Shown: positions 1-6,307, counted from the first letter of the stretch. The stretch is 8,292 bases of DNA from an uncultured Collinsella sp. (GCA_902474645.1 CABRWN010000093.1:1-8292), one strand, 5' to 3'. Made by a program: numbers and translations. The notes: generated by a model not told the origin, from the sequence alone.

Positions 1-617
1 TTACCGGAACCGCCGCACTCGGGGCAGACCGACTGGAACGTGCCCGCACCAAACAGGAAGGACAGGTCGACGTCGATGTGGCCGCGGCCGCCACAGCTTG
101 GGCAGGTATGGGCATGCTCAGACGAAACGGAGCCCGAGCCGCCGCAATGTCCGCACGTATCGAAACGCGTATAGCGGACGGTCTTGCGGGCACCGCCCTT
201 GGCCTCCTTGGCGTCGAGTTTGATATCGACGACTACATTGGCGCCGTTCTCGGGATTATAGGCAGCCTGCCCACGACGCTGCTGGCCCCAGGCACCGCCA
301 AAAGGAAAGCCGCCCTCAAAAGGATTGCCATAACCCGTGTTGCCGGCGTAGCCGCCACCATAGGGCGAAGCCGTAGGAGCACCGGCAAAGGGATTGCCAG
401 AACGCATGGCGTCGTAGCGCGCACGTTTTTGCTCATCCGAAAGCACGGCGTAGGCCTCGGAAACCTCTTTAAACTTTTCCTCGGCATCCGGCTCTTTGTT
501 GACGTCCGGATGGAGCTTGCGGGCCTTTTGCTGGAAGGCCTTTTGAATATCACGCGAGGTGGCGTCCTTCGAGACACCCAAAATCTCGTAGTAATCTTTT
601 TCGTTCATCGTCGCCAT
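1..617 (-). CDS. dnaJ: DnaJ (Hsp40) co-chaperone, 3' end outside window
   Basis: Type I Hsp40 that hands unfolded clients to DnaK and stimulates its ATPase in the cytoplasm. The visible 205 residues give a J domain at about 7-70 with the HPD motif at 36-38, which is essential for DnaK activation. A Gly/Phe-rich linker follows at about 74-111, then the start of the client-binding beta region. Three of the four CxxCxGxG zinc repeats are visible, beginning at C155, C172 and C198. The frame is open to the left edge, so the fourth repeat and C-terminal domain lie outside. I chose the ATG at 617 because AGGAGG (627-632) lies 9 nt upstream. The in-frame ATG at 608 (residue 4) would be 18 nt from it. 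The gene lies 58 bp after hemW. In many actinobacteria this position holds hrcA followed by a second dnaJ (dnaJ2), so this may not be the only dnaJ in the genome. The identity as a full DnaJ is secure; which paralogue it is cannot be told here. Confidence 0.95.
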   Translation of the reverse strand, partial: MATMNEKDYYEILGVSKDATSRDIQKAFQQKARKLHPDVNKEPDAEEKFKEVSEAYAVLSDEQKRARYDAMRSGNPFAGAPTASPYGGGYAGNTGYGNPFEGGFPFGGAWGQQRRGQAAYNPENGANVVVDIKLDAKEAKGGARKTVRYTRFDTCGHCGGSGSVSSEHAHTCPSCGGRGHIDVDLSFLFGAGTFQSVCPECGGSG

Positions 618-626
618 GCGCGGCAA

Positions 627-632
627 CCTCCT
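627..632 (-). promoter_or_regulatory. Shine-Dalgarno site of dnaJ
   Basis: A perfect AGGAGG on the minus strand, 9 nt before the ATG at 617. It decides between the two in-frame ATGs (617 and 608) in favour of the upstream one. Confidence 0.8.
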
Positions 633-659
633 GCTCACAGCAGCGTATATATTCCGGTA

Positions 660-674
660 ATTCTACCCGAGCGG
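660..674 (-). promoter_or_regulatory. Possible -10 region of a dnaJ promoter
   Basis: In the 58-bp hemW-dnaJ gap the minus strand reads GGG followed by TAGAAT (665-660), five of six matches to TATAAT. No convincing -35 exists at 16-18 bp; the best, TTGGGA, is 20 bp away inside the end of hemW. The box overlaps an 11-bp sequence (664-674) repeated exactly before lepA. I see no CIRCE or HAIR heat-shock operator. dnaJ could instead be read only by run-through from hemW. Confidence 0.35.
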
Positions 675-675
675 C

Positions 676-1908
676 CTAAGCTAGATCCCAAAACAGCTCG
701 AACAGAACATTTCCATCGAGCCAGCCCAGGTGTGTCGGCGCCAGACGAGCTCGAACATGGCCCGCGACGACATCTGCCGAAGTGAAGGGTCCCTCATGGA
801 CCCCGAGCGTCTCGGGCACCCAAGTGGCAAGACCCAATTCGAGCGCGCGATCGCAGGCAGCTGCCAGCTCGCCCGTTGGGATGACGCAAGCCGCACGAAT
901 CAACAGGTCGGACGCGACACCGCGCGTCATGCGGCAAGCAAGCATCAGGTCTTCAGCCGCAGCCTCACGCTGCGACAGATATTCGGCCTCGAACGCCGTC
1001 GCGTCATCGTCGCGTTGTACCAGACGCACGCGGTACGCATCGCCTCGAGAAGACACGCAGGGGAACAAACCTGCAAGACGGTCGAAATCCTCGGCGTCGA
1101 GCATACCCGCGGCGGAACGACCCAGGCCCAGGTAGCCCCGTCCGGTCCAATAGGCAATGTTATGGGCGCACTCATGACCGTCGAGCGCATAGCTTGCCAC
1201 CTCATAGGGGTGATAACCGGCCGCACCCAGACGCTCACGCGCCACATCCATGCACGAAGCCTGAAAATCCTCATCAGGCTCGAGCGACTCGTCACGGCAC
1301 GCCATGCGATAAAGGGGCGTACCCTCCTCAAGCGTAAGCGGGTAGACCGACACATGATGCGGAGCCGCCGCCAGCACGCCATCGAGCGTGTGCTTCCAAC
1401 TCGCTGCGGACTGCCCGGGAAGTCCGCACATAAGGTCGCACGACACGTCAAGCCCAGCGTTCTTGACCGTCGCGATGGCGGCGAGCGCCCGATCTGCATC
1501 GTGAATACGGCCGATGGCGGTAAGTTCGGTGTTATCGAGCGTTTGCACGCCCAAAGAGACGCGTGTGACACCAACCTTGGCAAGCGCAGTGGCAAGCTCG
1601 GCGGTCAGCGACTCGGGATTGGCCTCGCAGGTAAACTCAACGGAGGCGCACCACGCACGAATACGACGCGCCAGCTCTACCAGGCGCTCCCCCGCCAGCG
1701 ACGGCGTACCGCCGCCAACATAGACGGTGCGAATCTGGTCGAGGGCCCCAGCCTTGCCAAAAGCATCGAGGCGCGCGTACAACTGCTCAAAATAGGAATC
1801 GAGCGCGGCATCCAAATCACACGAAGCAAAGCTGCGCGAGTCGAAGTCGCAGTAGCGGCACTTTTGGGCACAGAACGGCACGTGCACGTACAGCGCGGTA
1901 ACGGCCAC
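676..1908 (-). CDS. hemW: HemW, radical-SAM heme chaperone
   Basis: Member of the HemN/HemW radical SAM family, 410 residues, close to the usual 370-410. The radical SAM cluster site CxxxCxxC is at C13, C17 and C20 and is followed by DF. HemN proper instead carries CxxCxC, so this is the HemW type, which binds heme and transfers it to respiratory proteins and is not a coproporphyrinogen oxidase. Other marks are GGGTPS at 65-70, ANPES at 96-100 (SAM-binding strand region), CGLPGQ at 161-166 and the HemW-typical HNIAYW at 249-254, followed by a YLGLG stretch and a C-terminal winged-helix-like domain. Translation starts at GTG (1908-1906), two bases after the dus stop, with GGAGG 7 nt upstream inside the last dus codons, so coupling to dus is likely. 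Often annotated as 'oxygen-independent coproporphyrinogen III oxidase-like'. Confidence 0.95.
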   Translation of the reverse strand: MAVTALYVHVPFCAQKCRYCDFDSRSFASCDLDAALDSYFEQLYARLDAFGKAGALDQIRTVYVGGGTPSLAGERLVELARRIRAWCASVEFTCEANPESLTAELATALAKVGVTRVSLGVQTLDNTELTAIGRIHDADRALAAIATVKNAGLDVSCDLMCGLPGQSAASWKHTLDGVLAAAPHHVSVYPLTLEEGTPLYRMACRDESLEPDEDFQASCMDVARERLGAAGYHPYEVASYALDGHECAHNIAYWTGRGYLGLGRSAAGMLDAEDFDRLAGLFPCVSSRGDAYRVRLVQRDDDATAFEAEYLSQREAAAEDLMLACRMTRGVASDLLIRAACVIPTGELAAACDRALELGLATWVPETLGVHEGPFTSADVVAGHVRARLAPTHLGWLDGNVLFELFWDLA

Positions 1909-1910
1909 CC

Positions 1911-2954
1911 TTAAGCCTCCAGCGGATGAGGAGGCACCGATTCGCCGGCGGCAAGGGCAGCCTCGCAGGCCACCACATCGCGCTCGATCTCATCGACCAG
2001 CGCCATAAACTCCTCGTAACTGGAACAGCGCACCACATGGGCACGCCAAGCGGCGGCATGGGGCATGCCTTTTAAGTACCAGCTTGCGTACGTACGGGCA
2101 CGCGACATGAGCGGCAACAGCTCGTGCGTGAGCGTCAGGTGCTCGCGCAGGGCATCCAGGCGCTCGACCGAGCTACGTACCGGTACCGGCGCGCCCTCGA
2201 GCGCAAGGGCGCGGGCATCGCCGAACACCCAGGGATTGCCATAGATACCGCGCGCGATGAACACGGCGCTGGCACCCGAGTTGCGCATATGCTCCGCGGC
2301 ATCCTCGGCGCAGAACACATCGCCCGAACCGATCACGGGAATCTCGACGGCATCTGCGACCTCATCGACGACCGACCAATCGGCCTGGCCCGTGTAGAGT
2401 TGCGTAGCGCAACGACCATGCACGGCGACTGCGGCAGCCCCTGCGCCCTCAAGCATCTGGGCAAATGTCGCGGCATTGCGGTCCTCGGCATAAAAGCCCT
2501 TGCGAATCTTGACGGTCACGGGCACGTGCGCCGCGCCCACCGTGGCCTCGACGATCTTCTCCGCAAGGTCGGGCGTGCGCATGAGCGCCGAGCCCTCGCC
2601 CTTGGTAACGACCTTGCGGGCGGGGCATGCCATATTGATATCGATGAGCGACAGGCGATCGCCAACGCGCTCCTCGACGGCGGCGACGGCGCTCGCAAAC
2701 TGATCAGGCTTGGAGCCAAAGAGTTGCACGCAAATCTGCTGCTCCTCGTCGGCCGGTAGTACCAGGCGCCAGGTCTTGTTGCTGGCATAGGCAAGGCCCG
2801 CCACGCTCACCATCTCGCTGTAGGCAAGGTTGGCACCGCGGCGGCGGCACATGATGCGGTAGGCAGGGTCGGTCACGCCCGCCATGGGAGCCATAAGGAA
2901 CGGCTGCTCGGCATAGGCGCCCAGCAGCCGCTTGCTGTATTCGGAAAGCGCCAT
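1911..2954 (-). CDS. dusB: tRNA-dihydrouridine synthase (DusB-like)
   Basis: FMN- and NADPH-dependent enzyme reducing specific uridines in the tRNA D-loop. The 347 residues form a TIM barrel plus C-terminal helical domain, a normal length. MAPMAGVTD at 21-29 is the FMN-binding signature. The catalytic cysteine is C110 in DINMACP (105-111), followed by the KVVTKGEGSALM loop (114-125). K149 in VKIRKGF and HGR at 179-181 are the usual phosphate and uracil contacts. The glycine motif reads GSGDV (209-213) where GNGDI is commoner, a mild variant. I start at the ATG at 2954, 4 bp after the lepA stop, because family homology begins there. The frame extends to 3017 but that part overlaps lepA and encodes an Arg/Ser-rich low-quality stretch. 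The Shine-Dalgarno is weak (AAGGTGG about 12 nt upstream), fitting translational coupling to lepA. DusB is the likeliest subfamily, but subfamily assignment by eye is uncertain. Confidence 0.93.
   Translation of the reverse strand: MALSEYSKRLLGAYAEQPFLMAPMAGVTDPAYRIMCRRRGANLAYSEMVSVAGLAYASNKTWRLVLPADEEQQICVQLFGSKPDQFASAVAAVEERVGDRLSLIDINMACPARKVVTKGEGSALMRTPDLAEKIVEATVGAAHVPVTVKIRKGFYAEDRNAATFAQMLEGAGAAAVAVHGRCATQLYTGQADWSVVDEVADAVEIPVIGSGDVFCAEDAAEHMRNSGASAVFIARGIYGNPWVFGDARALALEGAPVPVRSSVERLDALREHLTLTHELLPLMSRARTYASWYLKGMPHAAAWRAHVVRCSSYEEFMALVDEIERDVVACEAALAAGESVPPHPLEA
1916..1920 (-). promoter_or_regulatory. Shine-Dalgarno site of hemW inside the end of dus
   Basis: The minus strand reads GGAGG within the Leu-Glu-Ala codons that end dus, then TAA, then two bases, then the GTG of hemW. 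The 7-nt spacing fixes the GTG start and points to terminating dus ribosomes reinitiating on hemW. Confidence 0.8.
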
Positions 2955-2958
2955 AGAC

Positions 2959-4770
2959 CTACTCGTCCACCTTGAGGATCGCCATAAAGGCCTCCTGCGG
3001 GACCTCGACCGAGCCAATGGCCTTCATGCGCTTCTTGCCCTCTTTCTGCTTCTCGAGCAGTTTGCGCTTACGCGAGATATCGCCGCCGTAGCACTTGGCA
3101 AGCACATCCTTGCGACGCGCCTTGACGGTGGAGCGGGCAATGATCTTGTTGCCGATAGCACCCTGGATGGGCACCTCGAACAGCTGACGCGGGATGATCT
3201 CCTTAAGCTTGTCGCATAGGCCACGGGCCAGACCATAGGCCTTGTCCTTGTGGACGATAAACGACAGCGCGTCCACCTCGTCGCCCGAAAGCAAGATGTC
3301 GAGCTTCACAAGCTCGGATGGACGATACTCATTGAACTCGTAGTCCAGCGAGGCATAGCCCTTGGTACGGCTCTTGAGCTGGTCAAAGAAGTCTAAGATG
3401 AGCTCGGCAAGCGGCATATCGAAGCGCATCTCGACCGATTTGCTCGTCAGGTGGATCATGTCGGTCGTAACGCCGCGGTGCTCGATGGCGAGCTGCATGA
3501 CGGCGCCCGTGTACTCAGGCGGGCAGATGATCTTTGCCTTGAGGTAGGGTTCCTCGATACGCTCGATGCGCGTGGCCTCGGGCAGGTCCTGCGGGCTGCG
3601 GACATCGATCATTTCGCCGTCGGTCTTGTAGACGTGATAGTCGACCGAGGGACTCGTGGCAATGAGATCCAAGTTGAACTCGCGCTCCAGACGTTCCTTG
3701 ACGACTTCCATGTGCAGCAGGCCCAGGAAGCCAACGCGGAAGCCAAAGCCGAGCGCCACCGAGGTCTCGGGCTCCCACACCAACGAGGGGTCGTTGACGT
3801 GCAGCTTATCGAGCGCGTCGCGCAGGTTCTCGTAGTCCTTGTTATCGATCGGGAACAGGCCCGTATAGACCATGGGCTTGGCCTCGCGGTAGCCGGGAAG
3901 CGGCTCGGGGCAGGGATTCGACGCCCACGTGAGGGTATCGCCCACGCGAACGGCCTCGGGGTCCTTCAGGCCCGTGACCACGTAGCCGACCTCGCCGACC
4001 GTCAGCGAGTCGACCGGGGTCTCGGCGGGACGCTTGACGCCCACGCCATCGACCAAAAAGTCGCCCTTTGCCTGCATCATGCGCAGGGTATCACCCTTTT
4101 TGATGGAGCCGTCAAAGACGCGCACCGTGGCCACCACGCCACGGTACTCGTCGAAATACGAATCCAGGATGAGCGCCTTGAGCGGCGCATTCGCATCGCC
4201 CTTGGGCGGTGAGATCAAAAAGACAATGGACTCCAGCAGATCGTGGATGCCCTCGCCGGTCTTGCCCGATACGCATACGGCATCGTCGGCAGGGATCGCC
4301 AGGTCGTCCTCGATCTCGGTCTTGACCTCGTCGGGGTGTGCCGACGGCAGGTCGATCTTGTTGATAGCGGGCACGATATCCAGATTGGCGTTCATGGCGA
4401 GCGTCGCGTTGGAGACGGTCTGCGCCTCGACGCCCTGCGTGGCGTCGACGACGAGCACCGCACCCTCGCAGGCGGCCAGCGAACGCGAGACCTCGTAGGT
4501 AAAGTCCACGTGACCCGGAGTATCGATCAGGTTGAACTGATACGTCTCGCCATCGTCGGCGTCATAGGAAACGCGAACGGCATTGGACTTGATCGTGATG
4601 CCGCGCTCGCGCTCGATATCCATGGTGTCGAGCAGCTGCGACTCCATGTCGCGCTCGTCGACGGTATGGGTGAGCTCGAGGATACGGTCACTGATCGTGG
4701 ACTTGCCATGGTCGATGTGCGCAACGATCGAGAAGTTGCGGATGTGGGAAATGTCAATTGAAGTATTCAT
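2959..4770 (-). CDS. lepA: Elongation factor 4 (LepA), ribosome-associated GTPase
   Basis: Translational GTPase related to EF-G; it binds the ribosome, can back-translocate tRNAs in vitro and influences initiation and 30S assembly. The 603 residues match the family's roughly 600. GTPase motifs are complete: G1 AHIDHGKST (17-25), G2 RGIT (56-59), G3 DTPGH (83-87), G4 NKID (137-140) and G5 SGK (168-170). Domain II follows from about 195, an EF-G-like region with GFRVGFLGLLHMEVV (343-357), and the LepA-specific C-terminal domain, with AKCYGGDISRKRKLLEKQK (558-576) as the diagnostic block. I start at the ATG at 4770, just before the conserved IRNFSIVAHID. The frame continues to an ATG at 4830, but that codon lies in the stem of the rpsT terminator. 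No Shine-Dalgarno is visible in the 20 nt before 4770, and a -10-like TAAGAT at 4783-4778 would place the transcript start near the ATG, so the mRNA may be leaderless. First gene of a tight lepA-dus-hemW cluster. Confidence 0.97.
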   Translation of the reverse strand: MNTSIDISHIRNFSIVAHIDHGKSTISDRILELTHTVDERDMESQLLDTMDIERERGITIKSNAVRVSYDADDGETYQFNLIDTPGHVDFTYEVSRSLAACEGAVLVVDATQGVEAQTVSNATLAMNANLDIVPAINKIDLPSAHPDEVKTEIEDDLAIPADDAVCVSGKTGEGIHDLLESIVFLISPPKGDANAPLKALILDSYFDEYRGVVATVRVFDGSIKKGDTLRMMQAKGDFLVDGVGVKRPAETPVDSLTVGEVGYVVTGLKDPEAVRVGDTLTWASNPCPEPLPGYREAKPMVYTGLFPIDNKDYENLRDALDKLHVNDPSLVWEPETSVALGFGFRVGFLGLLHMEVVKERLEREFNLDLIATSPSVDYHVYKTDGEMIDVRSPQDLPEATRIERIEEPYLKAKIICPPEYTGAVMQLAIEHRGVTTDMIHLTSKSVEMRFDMPLAELILDFFDQLKSRTKGYASLDYEFNEYRPSELVKLDILLSGDEVDALSFIVHKDKAYGLARGLCDKLKEIIPRQLFEVPIQGAIGNKIIARSTVKARRKDVLAKCYGGDISRKRKLLEKQKEGKKRMKAIGSVEVPQEAFMAILKVDE

Positions 4771-4777
4771 GCGGACT

Positions 4778-4792
4778 ATCTTACCCGAGCGG
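4778..4792 (-). promoter_or_regulatory. Possible -10 of a lepA promoter giving a leaderless mRNA
   Basis: On the minus strand GGG is followed by TAAGAT (4783-4778), four of six to TATAAT, ending 7 nt before the lepA ATG. Transcription from it would begin at or within a base or two of the ATG. No good -35 is visible, because the upstream DNA is the T-run and stem of the rpsT terminator. The 11 bp at 4782-4792 recur exactly upstream of dnaJ. Confidence 0.3.
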
Positions 4793-4795
4793 TAC

Positions 4796-4832
4796 AAAAA
4801 ATGGAGCCTGTTCCATAAAACAGGCTCCATTT
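4796..4832 (-). terminator. Intrinsic terminator after rpsT
   Basis: A perfect 12-bp stem (4801-4812 with 4819-4830, ATGGAGCCTGTT and its complement) with a 6-base loop. On the minus strand it is followed directly by a run of six T, the first also the stem's flank. An A/T closing pair extends it by two. It begins about 35 bp after the rpsT stop and ends about 25 bp before lepA. The run on the other side is only TTTA, so it works mainly for the minus strand. Strong enough to isolate highly expressed rpsT from lepA, with any read-through feeding lepA. Confidence 0.88.
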
Positions 4833-4866
4833 ATGCGCGTAATCTGTGTGGTGTGAAATTTACAAC

Positions 4867-5133
4867 TTAGGCGTTGATGCTGTTCACGAGCTTGGCAAGA
4901 CCGGACTTGCGGTTGGAAGCCTGGTTCTTGTGGATAACATGCTTGGCGGCAGCCATGTCGAGACGCTTGGTGACGGTCTTGAGGGCAGTCTGGGCCTTCT
5001 CGGCGTCGCCCTCGGCGACGGCGGACTGGACGTGCTTGGTCAGCGTCTTGAGCTCGGACTTGACAGCCTTGTTACGCATGCGAGCTGCCTCATTGGTGCG
5101 GATACGCTTCTTCTGAGACTTGATGTTTGCCAC
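4867..5133 (-). CDS. rpsT: 30S ribosomal protein S20
   Basis: Small basic protein binding 16S rRNA early in 30S assembly; 88 residues, the normal size. The N-terminus ANIKSQKKR and the C-terminal VIHKNQASNRKS block (about residues 66-77) are typical of S20, and the middle is a helical, Lys/Ala-rich hairpin. Translation starts at GTG (5133-5131), since family homology begins at the next codon. AAGGA sits 9 nt upstream, and no ATG in a sensible position competes. The frame stays open to 5202, but that extra part is the leader RNA. Flanked by its own extended -10 promoter and a strong terminator, so mainly a single-gene transcript. S20 of E. coli also uses a non-AUG start (UUG) and represses its own translation, so the weak start here may serve the same end; that is inference. 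Confidence 0.96.
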   Translation of the reverse strand: MANIKSQKKRIRTNEAARMRNKAVKSELKTLTKHVQSAVAEGDAEKAQTALKTVTKRLDMAAAKHVIHKNQASNRKSGLAKLVNSINA

Positions 5134-5138
5134 TTCTG

Positions 5139-5158
5139 GAGTTCCTTTCGAGTTCCTT
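5139..5158 (-). repeat. Tandem Shine-Dalgarno-like 9-bp repeat in the rpsT leader
   Basis: AAGGAACTC occurs twice on the minus strand, at 5158-5150 and 5147-5139, with an 11-bp period. The AGGA cores lie 20 nt and 9 nt before the GTG start. Only the inner copy is well placed for initiation. The outer copy may be a ribosome standby site, part of an alternative fold, or chance duplication. Confidence 0.6.
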
Positions 5159-5160
5159 GC

Positions 5161-5198
5161 AAAAAATGTATGACACCTCTGAGACACGGTGAGGTCAT
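5161..5198 (-). ncRNA. Candidate structured leader or attenuator of rpsT
   Basis: Within the roughly 68-nt leader predicted from the -10 box, the minus strand can form a hairpin between 5191-5198 and 5170-5179. The stem is about 8 bp (ACCTC with GAGGT plus three outer pairs across a 2-base bulge). Three bases later comes a run of six T (5166-5161). That is the layout of an intrinsic terminator placed before the coding region, as in an attenuator, although the stem is imperfect and only moderately stable. I recognise no named ribosomal-protein leader family. It could also be a translational operator bound by S20. Confidence 0.35.
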
Positions 5199-5208
5199 GC
5201 AAGTGCCT

Positions 5209-5217
5209 ACTATAGCA
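5209..5217 (-). promoter_or_regulatory. Extended -10 promoter of rpsT
   Basis: The minus strand reads TGCTATAGT, an extended -10 (TGn before TATAGT, five of six to consensus). It lies in the 133-bp gap between holA and rpsT and predicts a start near 5202 and a leader of about 68 nt. The sequence at -35 spacing (TATCCC) is poor, as is usual for extended -10 promoters. A TTGACA at 5252-5247 is 32 bp away, too far to pair with it. Confidence 0.6.
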
Positions 5218-5266
5218 CGCTCCCCCTCAAAGGGATAGAACGAATTTGTCAAATAGGCAGGTATCA

Positions 5267-6229
5267 TCACGATTTTCTCAAGATGTTCGTAATCCAGAGC
5301 AAAAGCGCGGTCTCCGAATCGGCCGAACCCTTGAGGGCGAGCTCCACATCGACCGCACCCTCGAGCGCCGCGACAAGCTCCGCCATCGAAAAACGACGCG
5401 CCCAGGTCAGGTGATTCTTGACCTGCCAGGCCTGAAGCTTGAGCGTCGCGGCGAGCTCACGCCCCTGCCCGCGAGAGTCGAGCGCCTTGGCGACGATCAG
5501 CTCGCGAATGCGTCCGCACAGCAGCGTGTAGGTCCACACATAGCTCTTGGCGGGCAGCAGCCCAAAGAGCTCAAGCGAGCGACGCATATCACGAGCCGAG
5601 ACCGCGTTGAGAAAGTCCCAGGGCTGGACTTCGGCCGTGCGCACGATCCAGCGCTCCACATCGGCAAGCTCAATTTGGGGAGCCTCGACCATCTGGGCAA
5701 GCTTGGCCAAGTCGTTATCGAGCATGCGGGTGTTCTCGCCCGAGCGCGAAACGAGCTCCTCGGCAGCGGCCGTCGAGATGGACTTTCCATGCTGCGTCGC
5801 CATCTGCTGCACGCGGCGCGGGAGCTCCCAGCGCTTGGTGCCCGAACAGTCGATCACGGCCTTCTTGTCAATCTTGGCGATCGCCTTGTAGAGGCGCGTG
5901 TTCTTGGCGAGTGAATCGGCTATGACAAGGCAAACCGTCGTGGGACTGGGACTCGCCAGATACTCGACAAGCGGCTCGGAGATCGCTTTGGCGAGTTTTG
6001 AGCAGCCGTCAAGGATTACCAGGCGAAACTCGCTGCCCATGGGAAAGGTGTTAAGCGATCCGATAATCGACTCGATATCGGGGTCTTTGGTCATATCGCG
6101 CTCGTCGAGGTTGAACTCGACCATGCCCGTCTTTTCCAGACGCGCCTTCATACGCGAGACGGCATGGTCGCGTTTGACTCCGTCGGTACCGACGATCAGA
6201 TATGCCGGCAACAGACCGGTTTCGGACAT
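5267..6229 (-). CDS. holA: DNA polymerase III subunit delta
   Basis: The clamp-loader 'wrench' that opens the beta sliding clamp during replication. The 320 residues match HolA (about 320-345). The N-terminus YLIVGTD (10-16) marks the degenerate AAA+ fold, and RLVILDGCSKL (69-79) resembles the Walker B-region strand. NTRMLDNDLAKL (166-177) corresponds to the usual RxLxNELEKL helix, QPWDFLNAVSARD (202-214) to the W/F-D-L-x-D/N-A motif, and the LKGSADSETAL end (299-309) to the family's C-terminal collar. I chose the ATG at 6229 because GGAGG (6242-6238) is 8 nt upstream. Longer in-frame starts at 6271 and 6289 lie at or before the predicted transcription start. It follows comEC by 78 bp, a very common pairing in bacteria. 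The protein is poorly conserved in sequence, so identity rests on motif order plus context. Confidence 0.92.
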   Translation of the reverse strand: MSETGLLPAYLIVGTDGVKRDHAVSRMKARLEKTGMVEFNLDERDMTKDPDIESIIGSLNTFPMGSEFRLVILDGCSKLAKAISEPLVEYLASPSPTTVCLVIADSLAKNTRLYKAIAKIDKKAVIDCSGTKRWELPRRVQQMATQHGKSISTAAAEELVSRSGENTRMLDNDLAKLAQMVEAPQIELADVERWIVRTAEVQPWDFLNAVSARDMRRSLELFGLLPAKSYVWTYTLLCGRIRELIVAKALDSRGQGRELAATLKLQAWQVKNHLTWARRFSMAELVAALEGAVDVELALKGSADSETALLLWITNILRKS

Positions 6230-6237
6230 CGCGCTCC

Positions 6238-6243
6238 CCTCCC
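6238..6243 (-). promoter_or_regulatory. Shine-Dalgarno site of holA
   Basis: GGGAGG on the minus strand, 8 nt before the ATG at 6229. It supports that start over the upstream in-frame ATGs at 6271 and 6289, neither of which has such a site. Confidence 0.7.
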
Positions 6244-6269
6244 GCAGGCTCTCGTGTTTGTACCGTGCC

Positions 6270-6299
6270 ATTCTAGCCCAGGGGCCCACCGCGCGCCAA
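6270..6299 (-). promoter_or_regulatory. Sigma-70-type promoter of holA
   Basis: TTGGCG (6299-6294, four of six to TTGACA), an 18-bp spacer, then TAGAAT (6275-6270, five of six to TATAAT). It lies wholly in the comEC-holA gap. Predicted start near 6263, giving a leader of about 33 nt. holA therefore probably has its own promoter in addition to any read-through from comEC; no terminator is visible in the gap. Confidence 0.5.
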
Positions 6300-6307
6300 C
6301 GATGTCA

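Noticed and set aside
78..785. 235-codon plus-strand open frame
   Set aside because: Crosses dnaJ, the intergenic gap and the end of hemW on the opposite strand; the real dnaJ frame carries HPD and zinc motifs.
730..1914. 394-codon open frame on the plus strand
   Set aside because: Exactly antisense to hemW, whose motifs are complete. The product is Arg/His-rich with no recognisable motif or ribosome-binding site; such shadows are expected opposite GC-rich genes.
2124..2759. 211-codon plus-strand open frame
   Set aside because: Antisense shadow of dus, with biased composition and no family resemblance.
2955..3017. 21-residue N-terminal extension of Dus
   Set aside because: Overlaps the end of lepA and is Arg/Ser-rich frame-shadow sequence; the ATG at 2954 fits the family start.
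3451..4212. 253-codon plus-strand open frame, and the further one at 4243-4761
   Set aside because: Both are antisense to the conserved lepA; codon use of lepA explains the lack of stops.
4771..4830. 20-residue N-terminal extension of LepA
   Set aside because: Its ATG is in the stem of the rpsT terminator, and family homology begins after 4770.
5221..5236. CCCTTTGAGGG hairpin as a holA terminator
   Set aside because: Stem of only about four pairs and no T-run after it; it lies just upstream of the rpsT -10.
5247..5252. Perfect TTGACA on the minus strand as the rpsT -35
   Set aside because: It is 32 bp from the TATAGT box, and nothing resembling a -10 lies 16-18 bp from it.
5246..5914. 222-codon plus-strand open frame
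   Set aside because: Antisense shadow of holA with no start signal.
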